A stretch of DNA of 64,000 bases from Butyricicoccus pullicaecorum. Its GTDB lineage: Bacteria > Bacillota > Clostridia > Oscillospirales > Butyricicoccaceae. The stretch is from positions 124,001 to 188,000 of the forward strand of contig JAGZIW010000001.1 of the NCBI GenBank assembly GCA_018366035.1. The letters are read 5' to 3'. The first letter of the stretch is position 1. Each line of letters opens with the position of its first letter. The notes under the pieces are model-generated. The model did not search any database. It was not told the DNA's origin and saw only the letters and a list, made by a program, of their open reading frames with translations. Of the stretch, positions 7,145-15,392 are shown one piece after another. The translations under genes and the position numbers were made by a program.

Positions 7145-8803
7145 ATGAAAGAAAAATTGAAGATTATACCGCTTGGCGGCCTCAATGAGATTGGTAAAAA
7201 CATGACACTCATTGAATATGGCAATGACATGATCGTAGTGGACTGTGGACTTGCCTTTCCAGATGATGACATGCTGGGTGTTGACCTTGTCATTCCAGAT
7301 ATTACCTATCTCAAGAGAAACCAGCGCAAGATGCGCGGTTATGTGATTACGCATGGACATGAAGACCATATTGGTGCAATCCCTTATGTACTGCGTGAGG
7401 TCAATGCACCGATTTATGCAACACGTTTGACCTGTGGAATCATTGAAACCAAGCTTGCCGAGCATCGCATGCCGGAAAAGGTGCGCATGAAAACCGTGCA
7501 TGCAGGTGACGTGATCAAGCTTGGGTGTTTTATGGTGGAATTTATCCATACAAACCATTCCATTGCAGACTCGGTTGCGCTGGCAATCCGCACGCCATTG
7601 GGTACGATTATCCATACAGGTGACTTCAAGGTCGATCTCACGCCAGTAAGTGGAGAAATGATCGATTTGGCACGGTTTGGGGAGCTTGGCAAGGAGGGCG
7701 TTCTGGCACTCATGAGTGATTCCACCAATGTAGAGCGCAGCGGCTATACCCCGAGCGAAAAGGTTGTTGGACAGTCGATGGAGAATTTCTTCAAAAACTG
7801 CGATCAGCGTATCATCATTGCAACATTTGCATCGAACGTCAGCCGTTTACAGCAGATTTTGGATATTGCTGCACGGTTTGGGCGCAAGGTGGCAGTATGC
7901 GGCAGAAGCATGGAGAAAATTACACAGGTTGCTATGGAACTTGGATATTTGCATGATGACGGCAAGGTGCTGATTGATGTCAATACCATCAATCGCTATC
8001 CACGCAATAAGCTGTGTATTGTATCCACAGGGTCGCAGGGGGAAACCATGTCCGCGCTGTATCGTATGGCATATTCCAGCCATAAGCAGGTTGAAGTCGT
8101 GACAGGCGATCGCATTTTAATTGCGGCATCAGCAATTCCGGGGAATGAAAAGTCGGTATCCAATATGGTCAATGAATTGTACCGCAAGGGCGCAGAGGTG
8201 ATTTATGATCGTAATGCTGCCATTCACGTATCTGGACATGCCTGTCAGGAGGAACAAAAGCTGATGATAGGCTTGTGTCGTCCAAAGTATTTTATCCCAG
8301 TTCATGGTGAACATCGTATGCTGCAAAAGCATGCGGCATTGGCTGAAGAAATGGGCGTTGACCCTAGAAATATTTTGGTCACAGAGATTGGACGTCCCAT
8401 CGAATTTGATGAGCGTTCTGCACATCTCTGTCCGTTGGTACCAGCAGGACGGGTGTTGATCGATGGCTTGGGTGTTGGTGATGTTGGCGCAGCTGTCCTG
8501 CGTGACAGAAAGCATCTGGCAGAAGATGGGCTTCTGATCGTGGTAGTAACGATCGATCAGGAGAGCGGCGTTGTGATTGCTGGACCGGATATTGTCTCAC
8601 GCGGCTTTATCTATGTACGAGAGGCGGAGGATCTCATGGAGGAGCTTCGTATCCAGTCGCAAATGACATTGGATCGCTGTCAAGATGAAGGTGTACGGGA
8701 TTGGAATGGCATTAAAAGTGCACTCAAGAGCGCACTGAGCAACTATCTCTTTAAGAAAACCAAGCGAAGTCCCATGATTTTGCCAATTATTATGGAAGTA
8801 TAA
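7145..8803 (+). CDS. rnj: ribonuclease J
   Basis: RNase J is the Firmicute metallo-beta-lactamase nuclease with endonuclease and 5'-to-3' exonuclease activity, used in mRNA decay and rRNA maturation. The 552-residue protein carries the catalytic zinc motif HGHEDHIG at residues 70-77. Later metal ligands are in IHTGDFKVD, with the beta-CASP segment (STNVERSGYTPSE, ATFASNVSRLQQ) and GHACQEEQ and PVHGEHRML near residues 360-385. A C-terminal domain follows. It is of normal length. The ribosome site is AAAGGAAAG about 10 bases upstream. The gene has a long, foldable leader and ends before a strong bidirectional hairpin. Confidence 0.96.
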   Translation: MKEKLKIIPLGGLNEIGKNMTLIEYGNDMIVVDCGLAFPDDDMLGVDLVIPDITYLKRNQRKMRGYVITHGHEDHIGAIPYVLREVNAPIYATRLTCGIIETKLAEHRMPEKVRMKTVHAGDVIKLGCFMVEFIHTNHSIADSVALAIRTPLGTIIHTGDFKVDLTPVSGEMIDLARFGELGKEGVLALMSDSTNVERSGYTPSEKVVGQSMENFFKNCDQRIIIATFASNVSRLQQILDIAARFGRKVAVCGRSMEKITQVAMELGYLHDDGKVLIDVNTINRYPRNKLCIVSTGSQGETMSALYRMAYSSHKQVEVVTGDRILIAASAIPGNEKSVSNMVNELYRKGAEVIYDRNAAIHVSGHACQEEQKLMIGLCRPKYFIPVHGEHRMLQKHAALAEEMGVDPRNILVTEIGRPIEFDERSAHLCPLVPAGRVLIDGLGVGDVGAAVLRDRKHLAEDGLLIVVVTIDQESGVVIAGPDIVSRGFIYVREAEDLMEELRIQSQMTLDRCQDEGVRDWNGIKSALKSALSNYLFKKTKRSPMILPIIMEV

Positions 8804-8820
8804 AAGAAAATAAAGGATAG

Positions 8821-8858
8821 AAAAGGGATTCCCGTCCAGATGGTCAGGAATCCCTTTT
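8821..8858. terminator. bidirectional terminator between rnj and birA
   Basis: AAAAGGGATTCC / GGAATCCCTTTT gives a 12-bp stem whose ends supply a T run on either strand. It lies between convergent genes. Confidence 0.88.
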
Positions 8859-8864
8859 CCGCGC

Positions 8865-9668
8865 CTAAGCATTTGCAGGGCGTATGCGGATTTCTCCGGC
8901 TTGTAGGATATGTATGTCTCCTTGCTGATCCTGCACGACTAAATTTCCGTCTGCTGTCAGATCTGTACAGATGGCAGGATAACAGACTTCCCCTGTCTGA
9001 ACGGTGATTTTTTTACCGAGACAAAGAAGCCGATCACGATAAGCTTGTAAAAGCTGTTCGGACTCGCCGCGTATGAGCGCATCATACCAAGGCTCAAATG
9101 CATTGAGAATCGCGGCTGTAAGCTGTGCACGGGTTGGCAGAGTCTCGACAGCATCGGCAATTGAACCCGCGATTTCAGAAAGCTCTGGATATGTAGCTGG
9201 ATCAAACCGCAGGTTCAAGCCGATTCCCACGATACAAAGTGCAGGACAGCCATCGCTGGAAAGTCCACAGGTTTCTGTCAGGATCCCACAGATTTTTTTG
9301 CCGCGCAAAAAGACATCATTGACCCACTTGATGGAAGAAGTGATTCCACATACAGTTTGAAGGGCTTCACAAACAGCGACAGCTGCAAGAGGGGTCAAAA
9401 GCGACAAATCGCGCATGGGACGGTTGGGACGCAGGACAAGAGAAAAATAAATCCCGTCTCCTTTGGGGGAGAGGAATTTCCGGTCAAGCCGTCCGCGTCC
9501 GGCAGTTTGCTGTTCGGCTAAGAGCACAAAGCCCTCTGGAGCATCTTTATAGTTGTGCTTGATTTGCGTGTTGGTGGAATCCGTACAGGATAATATTTTC
9601 AGGCTGTGTCCAAGCCGTTTGGTTTGCAGAAAGGATAGCAGCTGTTCACTTGAAAGAATATCATTCAT
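8865..9668 (-). CDS. birA: biotin--[acetyl-CoA-carboxylase] ligase, catalytic type without HTH
   Basis: BirA activates biotin with ATP and attaches it to a lysine of biotin carboxyl carrier proteins. At 267 residues it begins directly with the catalytic domain: LKILSCTDSTNTQIKHN, then the biotinyl-AMP loop GRGRLDRKFLSPKGDGIYFSLVLRP and IKWVNDVFLRGKKICGIL. The C-terminal SH3-like domain follows. It lacks the N-terminal winged helix of E. coli or B. subtilis BirA, so it should not itself act as the biotin repressor. Frames within it are shadows. The gene stands alone on the minus strand. Confidence 0.94.
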   Translation of the reverse strand: MNDILSSEQLLSFLQTKRLGHSLKILSCTDSTNTQIKHNYKDAPEGFVLLAEQQTAGRGRLDRKFLSPKGDGIYFSLVLRPNRPMRDLSLLTPLAAVAVCEALQTVCGITSSIKWVNDVFLRGKKICGILTETCGLSSDGCPALCIVGIGLNLRFDPATYPELSEIAGSIADAVETLPTRAQLTAAILNAFEPWYDALIRGESEQLLQAYRDRLLCLGKKITVQTGEVCYPAICTDLTADGNLVVQDQQGDIHILQAGEIRIRPANA

Positions 9669-9728
9669 TGTATATACTCCTTGTTTTTTGATTTTATTAT
9701 AGCAGGGAATGGGATAAAATACAGTAAA

Positions 9729-10547
9729 ATGGGAGATGATTTTATAAAAACGCAGGAGCAGGTCATACAGGCACTTGCAAAGAACGCGCAGGATAAATTA
9801 CTGCTTCGACAGTTGTTTGAGCGTATTGCGGTCAGTCAGGAGCGCGCCTATCTGACCCATACCCGTTTTTTGGATTTACGGGAACGTACACTTTGTACAC
9901 AGGCAGTACAGCAGGCTGGATTGTCACGTCAGACGGTTTTCTGGGGCGGATATGCCGATGCAGAACGAGTCATGGCACTGTGCCTGCCGGATTATTTGAC
10001 GCCGGAGGACGCAGTTGCAGGCGAACAAAGCCCGCTTGTTTTACTGCGTGCAGCCAAAAGTCAGACAGATACCTTGACGCATCGGGATTATCTTGGTGCC
10101 CTGATGGGGCTTGGGATCGAGAGAGATGTATTGGGAGATATTGTGATTACGCCAACGGGCGCAGATATTTTTGTAATTGAGGATATGGCAGATTTTATTG
10201 AGATGAATTTTCTGCGTGCGGGACGAAAGCGGGTGACACTTGAGCGGGCAGCCCTGCGTGATTTTGAAATGCCGGAAATACAGCAAGAGCAGGGAGAGGG
10301 TTCTGTGGCATCTCTCAGGTTGGATAGTGTTTGTGCTCTGATTTTTCGCCTTTCCCGTTCACAAATACAGGAACGGATTGCAAAAGGAACAGTGTTTCTC
10401 AATCAAATGCAATGCTTGAAGCCAGATACAGAGATCACTCTGGGAGATAAGATGACCGTGCGAGGTCTTGGACGCGCACAAATATTGGAGCTTGGGGGAA
10501 TGAGCAGAAAAGGACGACAGTTTGTACGCTATACACGCAGTAAATAA
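9729..10547 (+). CDS. YlmH-like S4-domain RNA-binding protein
   Basis: This 272-residue protein resembles YlmH, a C-terminal S4-domain RNA-binding protein linked to ribosome rescue and often found near division genes. The N-terminal two thirds contain LTHTRFLDLRERTL and FWGGYADAERVMALCLPDYL. The S4 domain (LRLDSVCALIFRLSRSQIQERIAKGTVFLNQ) begins near residue 200. The start is placed at the ATG at 9729. An in-frame TTG at 9681 lacks a ribosome site and would extend the protein by 16 poorly conserved residues. No good Shine-Dalgarno precedes 9729 either, and TAAAAT lies only 9 bases before it. Confidence 0.85.
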   Translation: MGDDFIKTQEQVIQALAKNAQDKLLLRQLFERIAVSQERAYLTHTRFLDLRERTLCTQAVQQAGLSRQTVFWGGYADAERVMALCLPDYLTPEDAVAGEQSPLVLLRAAKSQTDTLTHRDYLGALMGLGIERDVLGDIVITPTGADIFVIEDMADFIEMNFLRAGRKRVTLERAALRDFEMPEIQQEQGEGSVASLRLDSVCALIFRLSRSQIQERIAKGTVFLNQMQCLKPDTEITLGDKMTVRGLGRAQILELGGMSRKGRQFVRYTRSK

Positions 10548-10554
10548 GGAGGGC

Positions 10555-10583
10555 TGGAAAAATGAGGGAAAAGCTGGTATAAT
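10555..10583 (+). promoter_or_regulatory. promoter of the SLH/X2 gene
   Basis: TGGAAA (10555-10560), 17 bases and TATAAT (10578-10583). Confidence 0.5.
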
Positions 10584-10613
10584 AACAAGCAATCAGAAAG
10601 AGAGGAAAGAGAC

Positions 10614-12452
10614 ATGCTGAAAAAACTCTGCCGCACCCTGATATGTATGCTGGTTGCAATGAATTGTATCAGTTTCGTATCATATGCTGCATCAGATGAT
10701 ATTACAGGTCATTGGTCAGAGCCGTACTTTCGGTCGCTGAGTGCCCGTGGTGTGATCAATCCAAATGGAAAAGGACATTTTACGCCGACAACACCCATTT
10801 CACGTGCTGAATTTATGCGGTACATCAACCGTGCTTTTGGGTTTACAGAGCAGGCGGACGTGAGTCAATACAAAGATGTATCACCGGATCAGTGGTATTA
10901 TGAAACTGTGCGGACTGCGGTGCGATATGGCTATATTTCCGGTCTTTCGGCAACACAGATGGCACCGGAAAAAGAAATTACCAGAGAACAGGCAATCACC
11001 ATTCTGGGACGGTTGTGTAAGATTGATGTGGGTGCGGTGAAACCAAGCCAGCTGAAATTTTCTGATCGTGCGAAGGTTTCAACATGGAGTGCGCCTTATA
11101 TCAAATGGGGTGTAGATAACGGTTATATCTCAGGTTATACAGATAATACATTTCAGCCAAAGCGCAGTGTGACACGTGCAGAAGCTGCAAAGATTTTGTA
11201 TTACTTTACGGGTACGATTTTGAATCAGTCTGGAGCCACTTATAACAGTACCTCGCTCAATAAGGATACAAAGAATGTAACGGTCAGTACACCAGCAAGT
11301 TTATCCGGATTGACGATTACTGGAAATTTATATCTGAGTGAGGGATTAAAACAGCAGGATACAGTAACGCTCAGCAATGTAACCGTTAAGGGGCGTCTGG
11401 TTGCCGCAGGCGGAAACATTCAGTTTAATAATGTGCAGGCACAGGAGGTCTATGTCCATTCCCCGTTTACTGGAAGAGAGGTTAAGGTCACTTCTGCGGG
11501 AACAACCAGTGTGGCACAAGTTACAACGGTAACAACTGCACAGCTCATTCAAACAGGTTTGCAGGCAGGTGCAGATGGGTTCAAAAAAATCGAGATTACA
11601 GGAGATAAAAATGAGCCCGTGACGTTGAATGGTCGCTTTGCAGATGTGATTCTCAATGGAAAGAATCGCCTGATTTTATCACAAGGGTCTTATATTCAGT
11701 CGCTGAATGTCAAGGGAGCGGCGACTGTGGAAGGCAGTGGCACGATACAAAATGCAGTGTTTGCAGTTGCCGGTGCCGCATCGACCATAGAGCCTGTGAC
11801 CTATTCTTTCAATAAAGGTGCCTCTGCTACTTTGAAGGGAGTTTTGACATCAACCGATCGCACGCAGCCCAATCACACTCTGACACCGGCAGCGGTACAG
11901 ATGAACAGCCCGAATGATGTTGTATTTGCAATCACATCAGACGATCGCTCGGTGGTGCGTTCCGTTATGCTTGGAGACCGTATGCTGCAAAGTGGTGTAC
12001 AGTATGTCTATGATAGTGTGACGGGATCCATTCGTCTGTTTGCCTCTGCATTTCAGGGATTGCCGAATGGTACGCATACGGTACAGGTAATTATGAGCAA
12101 TGGAGTCAATCCAACAGCGGTGATTACGTTCTCTGGCAGCACGGGGCAGGATACCAATCAAAATACAGGTTCATCGTCCAATCTCACAGCACAGTTTAGC
12201 AGTACAGCGGGCAACCCAGCCAATCAGGATATTGTGCTGACACTTGGAATCGACAACAGCGTGGTTGTGCAGGCAGTACTGCTGGAGGGAAAACCGCTGT
12301 CTATGCCTGCGCAGTATACGCTTGCGGAAAATCGTGTGATTTTGAATAAAAGCGCTTTTACGGCGCTGACCGCTGGCAAAAAGGGCAGCGTATCTGTTAC
12401 GATGATGCTTTCAAACGGACAAACAATTTCTGCAAAAATTACATTGATTTGA
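10614..12452 (+). CDS. SLH-domain surface protein with X2-like modules
   Basis: This is a 612-residue exported protein with a signal peptide ending near SYAASDD. Three SLH repeats follow at about residues 26-72 (ITGHWSEPYF, ISRAEFMRYINRAFGF), 83-130 (YKDVSPDQWYYETV) and 146-192 (SAPYIKWGVDNGYISGYTDN, VTRAEAAKILYYF). SLH repeats bind pyruvylated secondary wall polymer. The middle part is Thr/Val-rich and beta-helix-like (VTVSTPASLSGLTITGN). The C-terminus holds two related modules at about 427-505 and 530-612. These resemble CBM X2 domains (VVRSVMLGDRMLQSGVQYVYD and VVQAVLLEGKPLSMPAQYTL). No catalytic domain is seen, so it may be a structural or adhesive wall protein. Confidence 0.85.
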   Translation: MLKKLCRTLICMLVAMNCISFVSYAASDDITGHWSEPYFRSLSARGVINPNGKGHFTPTTPISRAEFMRYINRAFGFTEQADVSQYKDVSPDQWYYETVRTAVRYGYISGLSATQMAPEKEITREQAITILGRLCKIDVGAVKPSQLKFSDRAKVSTWSAPYIKWGVDNGYISGYTDNTFQPKRSVTRAEAAKILYYFTGTILNQSGATYNSTSLNKDTKNVTVSTPASLSGLTITGNLYLSEGLKQQDTVTLSNVTVKGRLVAAGGNIQFNNVQAQEVYVHSPFTGREVKVTSAGTTSVAQVTTVTTAQLIQTGLQAGADGFKKIEITGDKNEPVTLNGRFADVILNGKNRLILSQGSYIQSLNVKGAATVEGSGTIQNAVFAVAGAASTIEPVTYSFNKGASATLKGVLTSTDRTQPNHTLTPAAVQMNSPNDVVFAITSDDRSVVRSVMLGDRMLQSGVQYVYDSVTGSIRLFASAFQGLPNGTHTVQVIMSNGVNPTAVITFSGSTGQDTNQNTGSSSNLTAQFSSTAGNPANQDIVLTLGIDNSVVVQAVLLEGKPLSMPAQYTLAENRVILNKSAFTALTAGKKGSVSVTMMLSNGQTISAKITLI

Positions 12453-12530
12453 CAGAAACTCCACAAATGGTATTGTGTGGGTACACTTCATTTTGTTCGG
12501 TTTTAGGGAGTGTAATTTATATCATACTTT

Positions 12531-12570
12531 AGCCGTATGGAGCAGAATATCTTGCTTCATACGGCTTTTT
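12531..12570 (+). terminator. terminator after the SLH/X2 gene
   Basis: GCCGTATGGAGCA / TGCTTCATACGGC stem followed by TTTTT. Confidence 0.88.
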
Positions 12571-12684
12571 ATGATTTTGAAATCTGTTTCATCAGATGGT
12601 TTTCAAAGATATATAATGTTATTATATATACTTTTTATGTTGTCTGTTTTTCGTGAATCTATTTATATTTTGTACACACGTGCT

Positions 12685-12718
12685 TTGGACAAAATATGCT
12701 TTTCGTTCCTGCTATGAT
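12685..12718 (+). promoter_or_regulatory. Spo0A-type promoter of spoIIGA-sigE
   Basis: TTGGAC (12685-12690) and TATGAT (12713-12718) are separated by 22 bases, like the B. subtilis spoIIG promoter. TTGGACAAA (12685-12693) matches the reversed 0A box TTCGACAAA at 8 of 9 positions and overlaps the -35. Confidence 0.6.
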
Positions 12719-12738
12719 AGAGAGCAGGGAGGGAAGCC

Positions 12739-13593
12739 ATGGTCATTTATCTCGATGTGCTGATGCTTATCAATCTGGCAATGGATTATCTGCTGCTGCT
12801 TGCAACGGCGCGGATCGCAGGTATATTTATCGCTCGGCGCAGACTGCTTATGGGCGCTGGACTGGGTGCTTTGTATGCCGCATTTTCTGTCTTGCCCGGG
12901 ACTGCATTTTTACAGAACTGGATTTGTGAATTTGCAGCAGGAGCAGCGATGGTTGCATTCGTGTTTTCGCATTGTCAGGGCAGAATTTTGCGGGTTGAAG
13001 TGGTATTCGGCATGGTATCCTGTGCTTGTGCAGGTGCAGTGATGGCGTTGGGACAGGCGACAGGTGCGGTATTGCGTGTCAACGGAAGCTATTATCTCGA
13101 TGTGCCGCTTCGCATTTTAATTCCGGCAGCACTTTTATGCTGGTGTGCCAGTGGGTTACTATTTCGAGGTACTGCGGGACGAGAAGGTGGTGAGCGACCC
13201 AGCGTAGTGGTAGAAATCGACTTTGCAGGCAGGCATGGTGTATTTCACTTGCTGTGTGATACCGGAAACACACTCTGTGAACCTGTGAGCGGGAGACCAG
13301 CGCTGCTGATTGATCGGTATGCGGCTGCACAGCTGCTGCCGCCCGAGCTCATTGGTGTGGTCAATGGCTTGCGTGCGGATAATGCCGGAATCCGAATGGC
13401 GTGTCTGCCTGAGGCGTGGCGTACACGTTTTTGCTTGCTTCCTTATCGGGCGGTGGGACAGTCTGGTGGACTACTGTTGGCATTTCGTCCGGATCGAGTG
13501 CAGGTACAAAATGGGGAAATGATGTGCCAGTTGGCAGCAATCAGTGCGGAGCGTTTGTCTGGTGGCCGGTATGATGGTCTGATTGGAATATGA
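12739..13593 (+). CDS. spoIIGA: sporulation sigma-E factor processing peptidase
   Basis: SpoIIGA is a membrane aspartic protease that removes the pro-sequence of sigma-E in the mother cell after septation. The 284-residue protein has an N-terminal membrane half with about five hydrophobic segments (MVIYLDVLMLINLAMDYLLL onward). The cytosolic half carries the catalytic motif LLCDTGNTLCEP, with Asp at residue 174. GGGAGGG lies before the ATG. The gene is followed after 13 bases by sigE, the standard operon. The 22-bp-spaced promoter and 0A-like box upstream point to Spo0A control. Confidence 0.95.
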   Translation: MVIYLDVLMLINLAMDYLLLLATARIAGIFIARRRLLMGAGLGALYAAFSVLPGTAFLQNWICEFAAGAAMVAFVFSHCQGRILRVEVVFGMVSCACAGAVMALGQATGAVLRVNGSYYLDVPLRILIPAALLCWCASGLLFRGTAGREGGERPSVVVEIDFAGRHGVFHLLCDTGNTLCEPVSGRPALLIDRYAAAQLLPPELIGVVNGLRADNAGIRMACLPEAWRTRFCLLPYRAVGQSGGLLLAFRPDRVQVQNGEMMCQLAAISAERLSGGRYDGLIGI

Positions 13594-13606
13594 AAGGAGA
13601 ACGGCA

Positions 13607-14314
13607 ATGGATTGGAAACAATGGATTCAGCAAGTGGTTCAGCGTCTGCGCAGGCTGTGCAGCGGCGGGGTATACTACATAGGGGGTTCGGAGGTTTTAC
13701 CGCCGCCGCTTGTTGGAGAGGAAGAAAGTGCGTGCATTGCCAGACTGATGGAGGGAGATCAGGCAGCAAGAGATACATTGGTAGAGCATAATCTGCGTCT
13801 TGTGGTCTATATAGCCCGAAAGTTTGAAAACACAGGTGTGGGCATGGAGGACCTGATTTCCATTGGTACAATTGGGCTGATCAAGGCAGTCGGTACCTAT
13901 AAAACGGATAAGAATGTAAAGCTTGCGACCTATGCTTCCCGCTGTATTGAAAACGAAATTTTGATGCATTTACGCAAAGTATCTGGACAGCGCACAGAAA
14001 TTTCTTTTGATGAACCACTTTCGTCTGACTGGGACGGAAATGAGCTGCTGTTATCAGATATTTTGGGCACAGATCCAGACAGTGTCATTCGTCCGATTGA
14101 AGATGATGTAGATCGGCAGCTGCTCAGACAGGCACTGTCCCATTTGCCGCAGCGCGAGCAGCAAATTATCTCTCTGCGCTTTGGACTGGGCGGCAGGCGG
14201 AGCATGACACAGAAGGAGGTTGCAGACCTGCTTGGTATTTCGCAGTCCTATATTTCAAGATTGGAAAAGCGAATCATTTCCCGTATGAAAAAAGATATGC
14301 TTCGCTGGGTATGA
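13607..14314 (+). CDS. sigE: RNA polymerase sporulation sigma factor sigma-E
   Basis: Sigma-E directs early mother-cell transcription during sporulation. The 235-residue protein has a short basic and hydrophobic pro-sequence (about 27 residues) ahead of VYYIGGSEVLPPPL, the conserved SpoIIGA processing region. Sigma regions 2 (NLRLVVYIARKFENTGVGMEDLISIGTIGLIKAV), 3 and 4 (TQKEVADLLGISQSYISRLEKRI) follow. The start at 13607 is chosen over an in-frame ATG at 13583 because AAAGGAG is ideally placed before it. Unlike in Bacillus, sigG does not follow; a convergent purine phosphorylase gene does. Confidence 0.96.
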   Translation: MDWKQWIQQVVQRLRRLCSGGVYYIGGSEVLPPPLVGEEESACIARLMEGDQAARDTLVEHNLRLVVYIARKFENTGVGMEDLISIGTIGLIKAVGTYKTDKNVKLATYASRCIENEILMHLRKVSGQRTEISFDEPLSSDWDGNELLLSDILGTDPDSVIRPIEDDVDRQLLRQALSHLPQREQQIISLRFGLGGRRSMTQKEVADLLGISQSYISRLEKRIISRMKKDMLRWV

Positions 14315-14387
14315 AAAATGCGGCTTGCTCTTTTGGATACACCGCGCAGTAAATTGAAAAAGTACCTTGTAGTGCATATATAACTTT

Positions 14388-14482
14388 GTGAAAAACTGCT
14401 CCATATGTGTGGATTTTTGCACAGAAAAATGCCCGAGATCGCTCATTGATGAACGGTTTCGGGCATTCTTCATTCAGAATGT
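14388..14482. repeat. dispersed repeat copy A, a terminator-like hairpin element
   Basis: The core CACAGAAAAATGCCCGA, an ATCGCTC loop, then CGGTTTCGGGCAT forms a hairpin between convergent sigE and pnp. A second copy lies at about 55848-55942, with most of about 66 core bases identical. It probably also terminates both genes. Confidence 0.7.
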
Positions 14483-14537
14483 TTTTACACAGCGGAATCT
14501 TGGAAAACCAGAGTTTTTAATGAATGCTGATGATTTT

Positions 14538-15356
14538 TTATTCCATCATAGAAATGATTTGACGAATCAATGTGCGGAATAGCTGTCCACGCGCATTTGC
14601 CATTTGCTTGACTTCCTCGTCAGATAAGGAATTGCCTGTGATGCCAGCTGCCATATTGGTAATCATGGAAATTGCAAGCACAGGAAGTCCGCAATGTGAT
14701 GCTGCAATGCTTTCAAATACGGTGGACATGCCAACCGCATCACCGCCCATCGCACGGAACATTCGAATCTCGGCTGCTGTTTCATATTGTGGACCGTTGA
14801 CACCCACATAGACGCCATGGTGCAGAGAAATTCCGCACGCCTGTGCCGCTTCATCGGCAAGGTCACGCAGCTGCTGTGAATAAACATGGCACATATCTGG
14901 AAACCGTGTGCCGACTTTGTCATCATTGGTGCCCGTAAGCGGACTTTTTCCGGTAAAATTGATATGGTCATCGATCACCATGAAGTCGCCTGCGGAAAAA
15001 TCGGTGTTGATGCCGCCGGCTGCATTTGTTAGGATCACAGCTTTTGCGCCCAATGCTTTGAGTACCGGAATGGGGTAGGAAACGTCCGATGGCGTGTAGC
15101 CCTCATAGCCGTGGAGTCGGCCCTGCATACAAAGGATAGTTTTTCCGGAAAGTGTTCCGAGTACCAACTGTCCGGCGTGGTCAGGGGCTGTGGAACGGCA
15201 GAAGTGTGGAATGTCACCAAAAGGGATCGCAACACGGTTTTCCAGTTCGTCTGCAAGGGGACCCAGTCCGGAACCAAGCACCAACGCAGCATGCGGTGTA
15301 CGGTCGTGGAATATTTTCTTTAGGAATTCTACACTTTGCTGAATCTGTTCATACAT
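14538..15356 (-). CDS. punA: purine-nucleoside phosphorylase, trimeric type
   Basis: The enzyme splits inosine or guanosine with phosphate into base and ribose 1-phosphate. The 272-residue length is that of the trimeric PNP family. Motifs include LVLGSGLGPLADEL (phosphate loop), CMQGRLHGYEGYT, ILTNAAGGIN, GVNGPQYETAAEIRMFRAMGGDAVGMSTV and ISMITNMAAG. Its gene starts 36 bases after mtaD on the same strand, so the two form a nucleoside-salvage operon. GGAGGT precedes the start. Transcription likely ends in the repeat hairpin at 14424-14472. Confidence 0.95.
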   Translation of the reverse strand: MYEQIQQSVEFLKKIFHDRTPHAALVLGSGLGPLADELENRVAIPFGDIPHFCRSTAPDHAGQLVLGTLSGKTILCMQGRLHGYEGYTPSDVSYPIPVLKALGAKAVILTNAAGGINTDFSAGDFMVIDDHINFTGKSPLTGTNDDKVGTRFPDMCHVYSQQLRDLADEAAQACGISLHHGVYVGVNGPQYETAAEIRMFRAMGGDAVGMSTVFESIAASHCGLPVLAISMITNMAAGITGNSLSDEEVKQMANARGQLFRTLIRQIISMME

Positions 15357-15392
15357 GACAGATACCTCCTTTTGTTGATATGCGAAAGGAAC

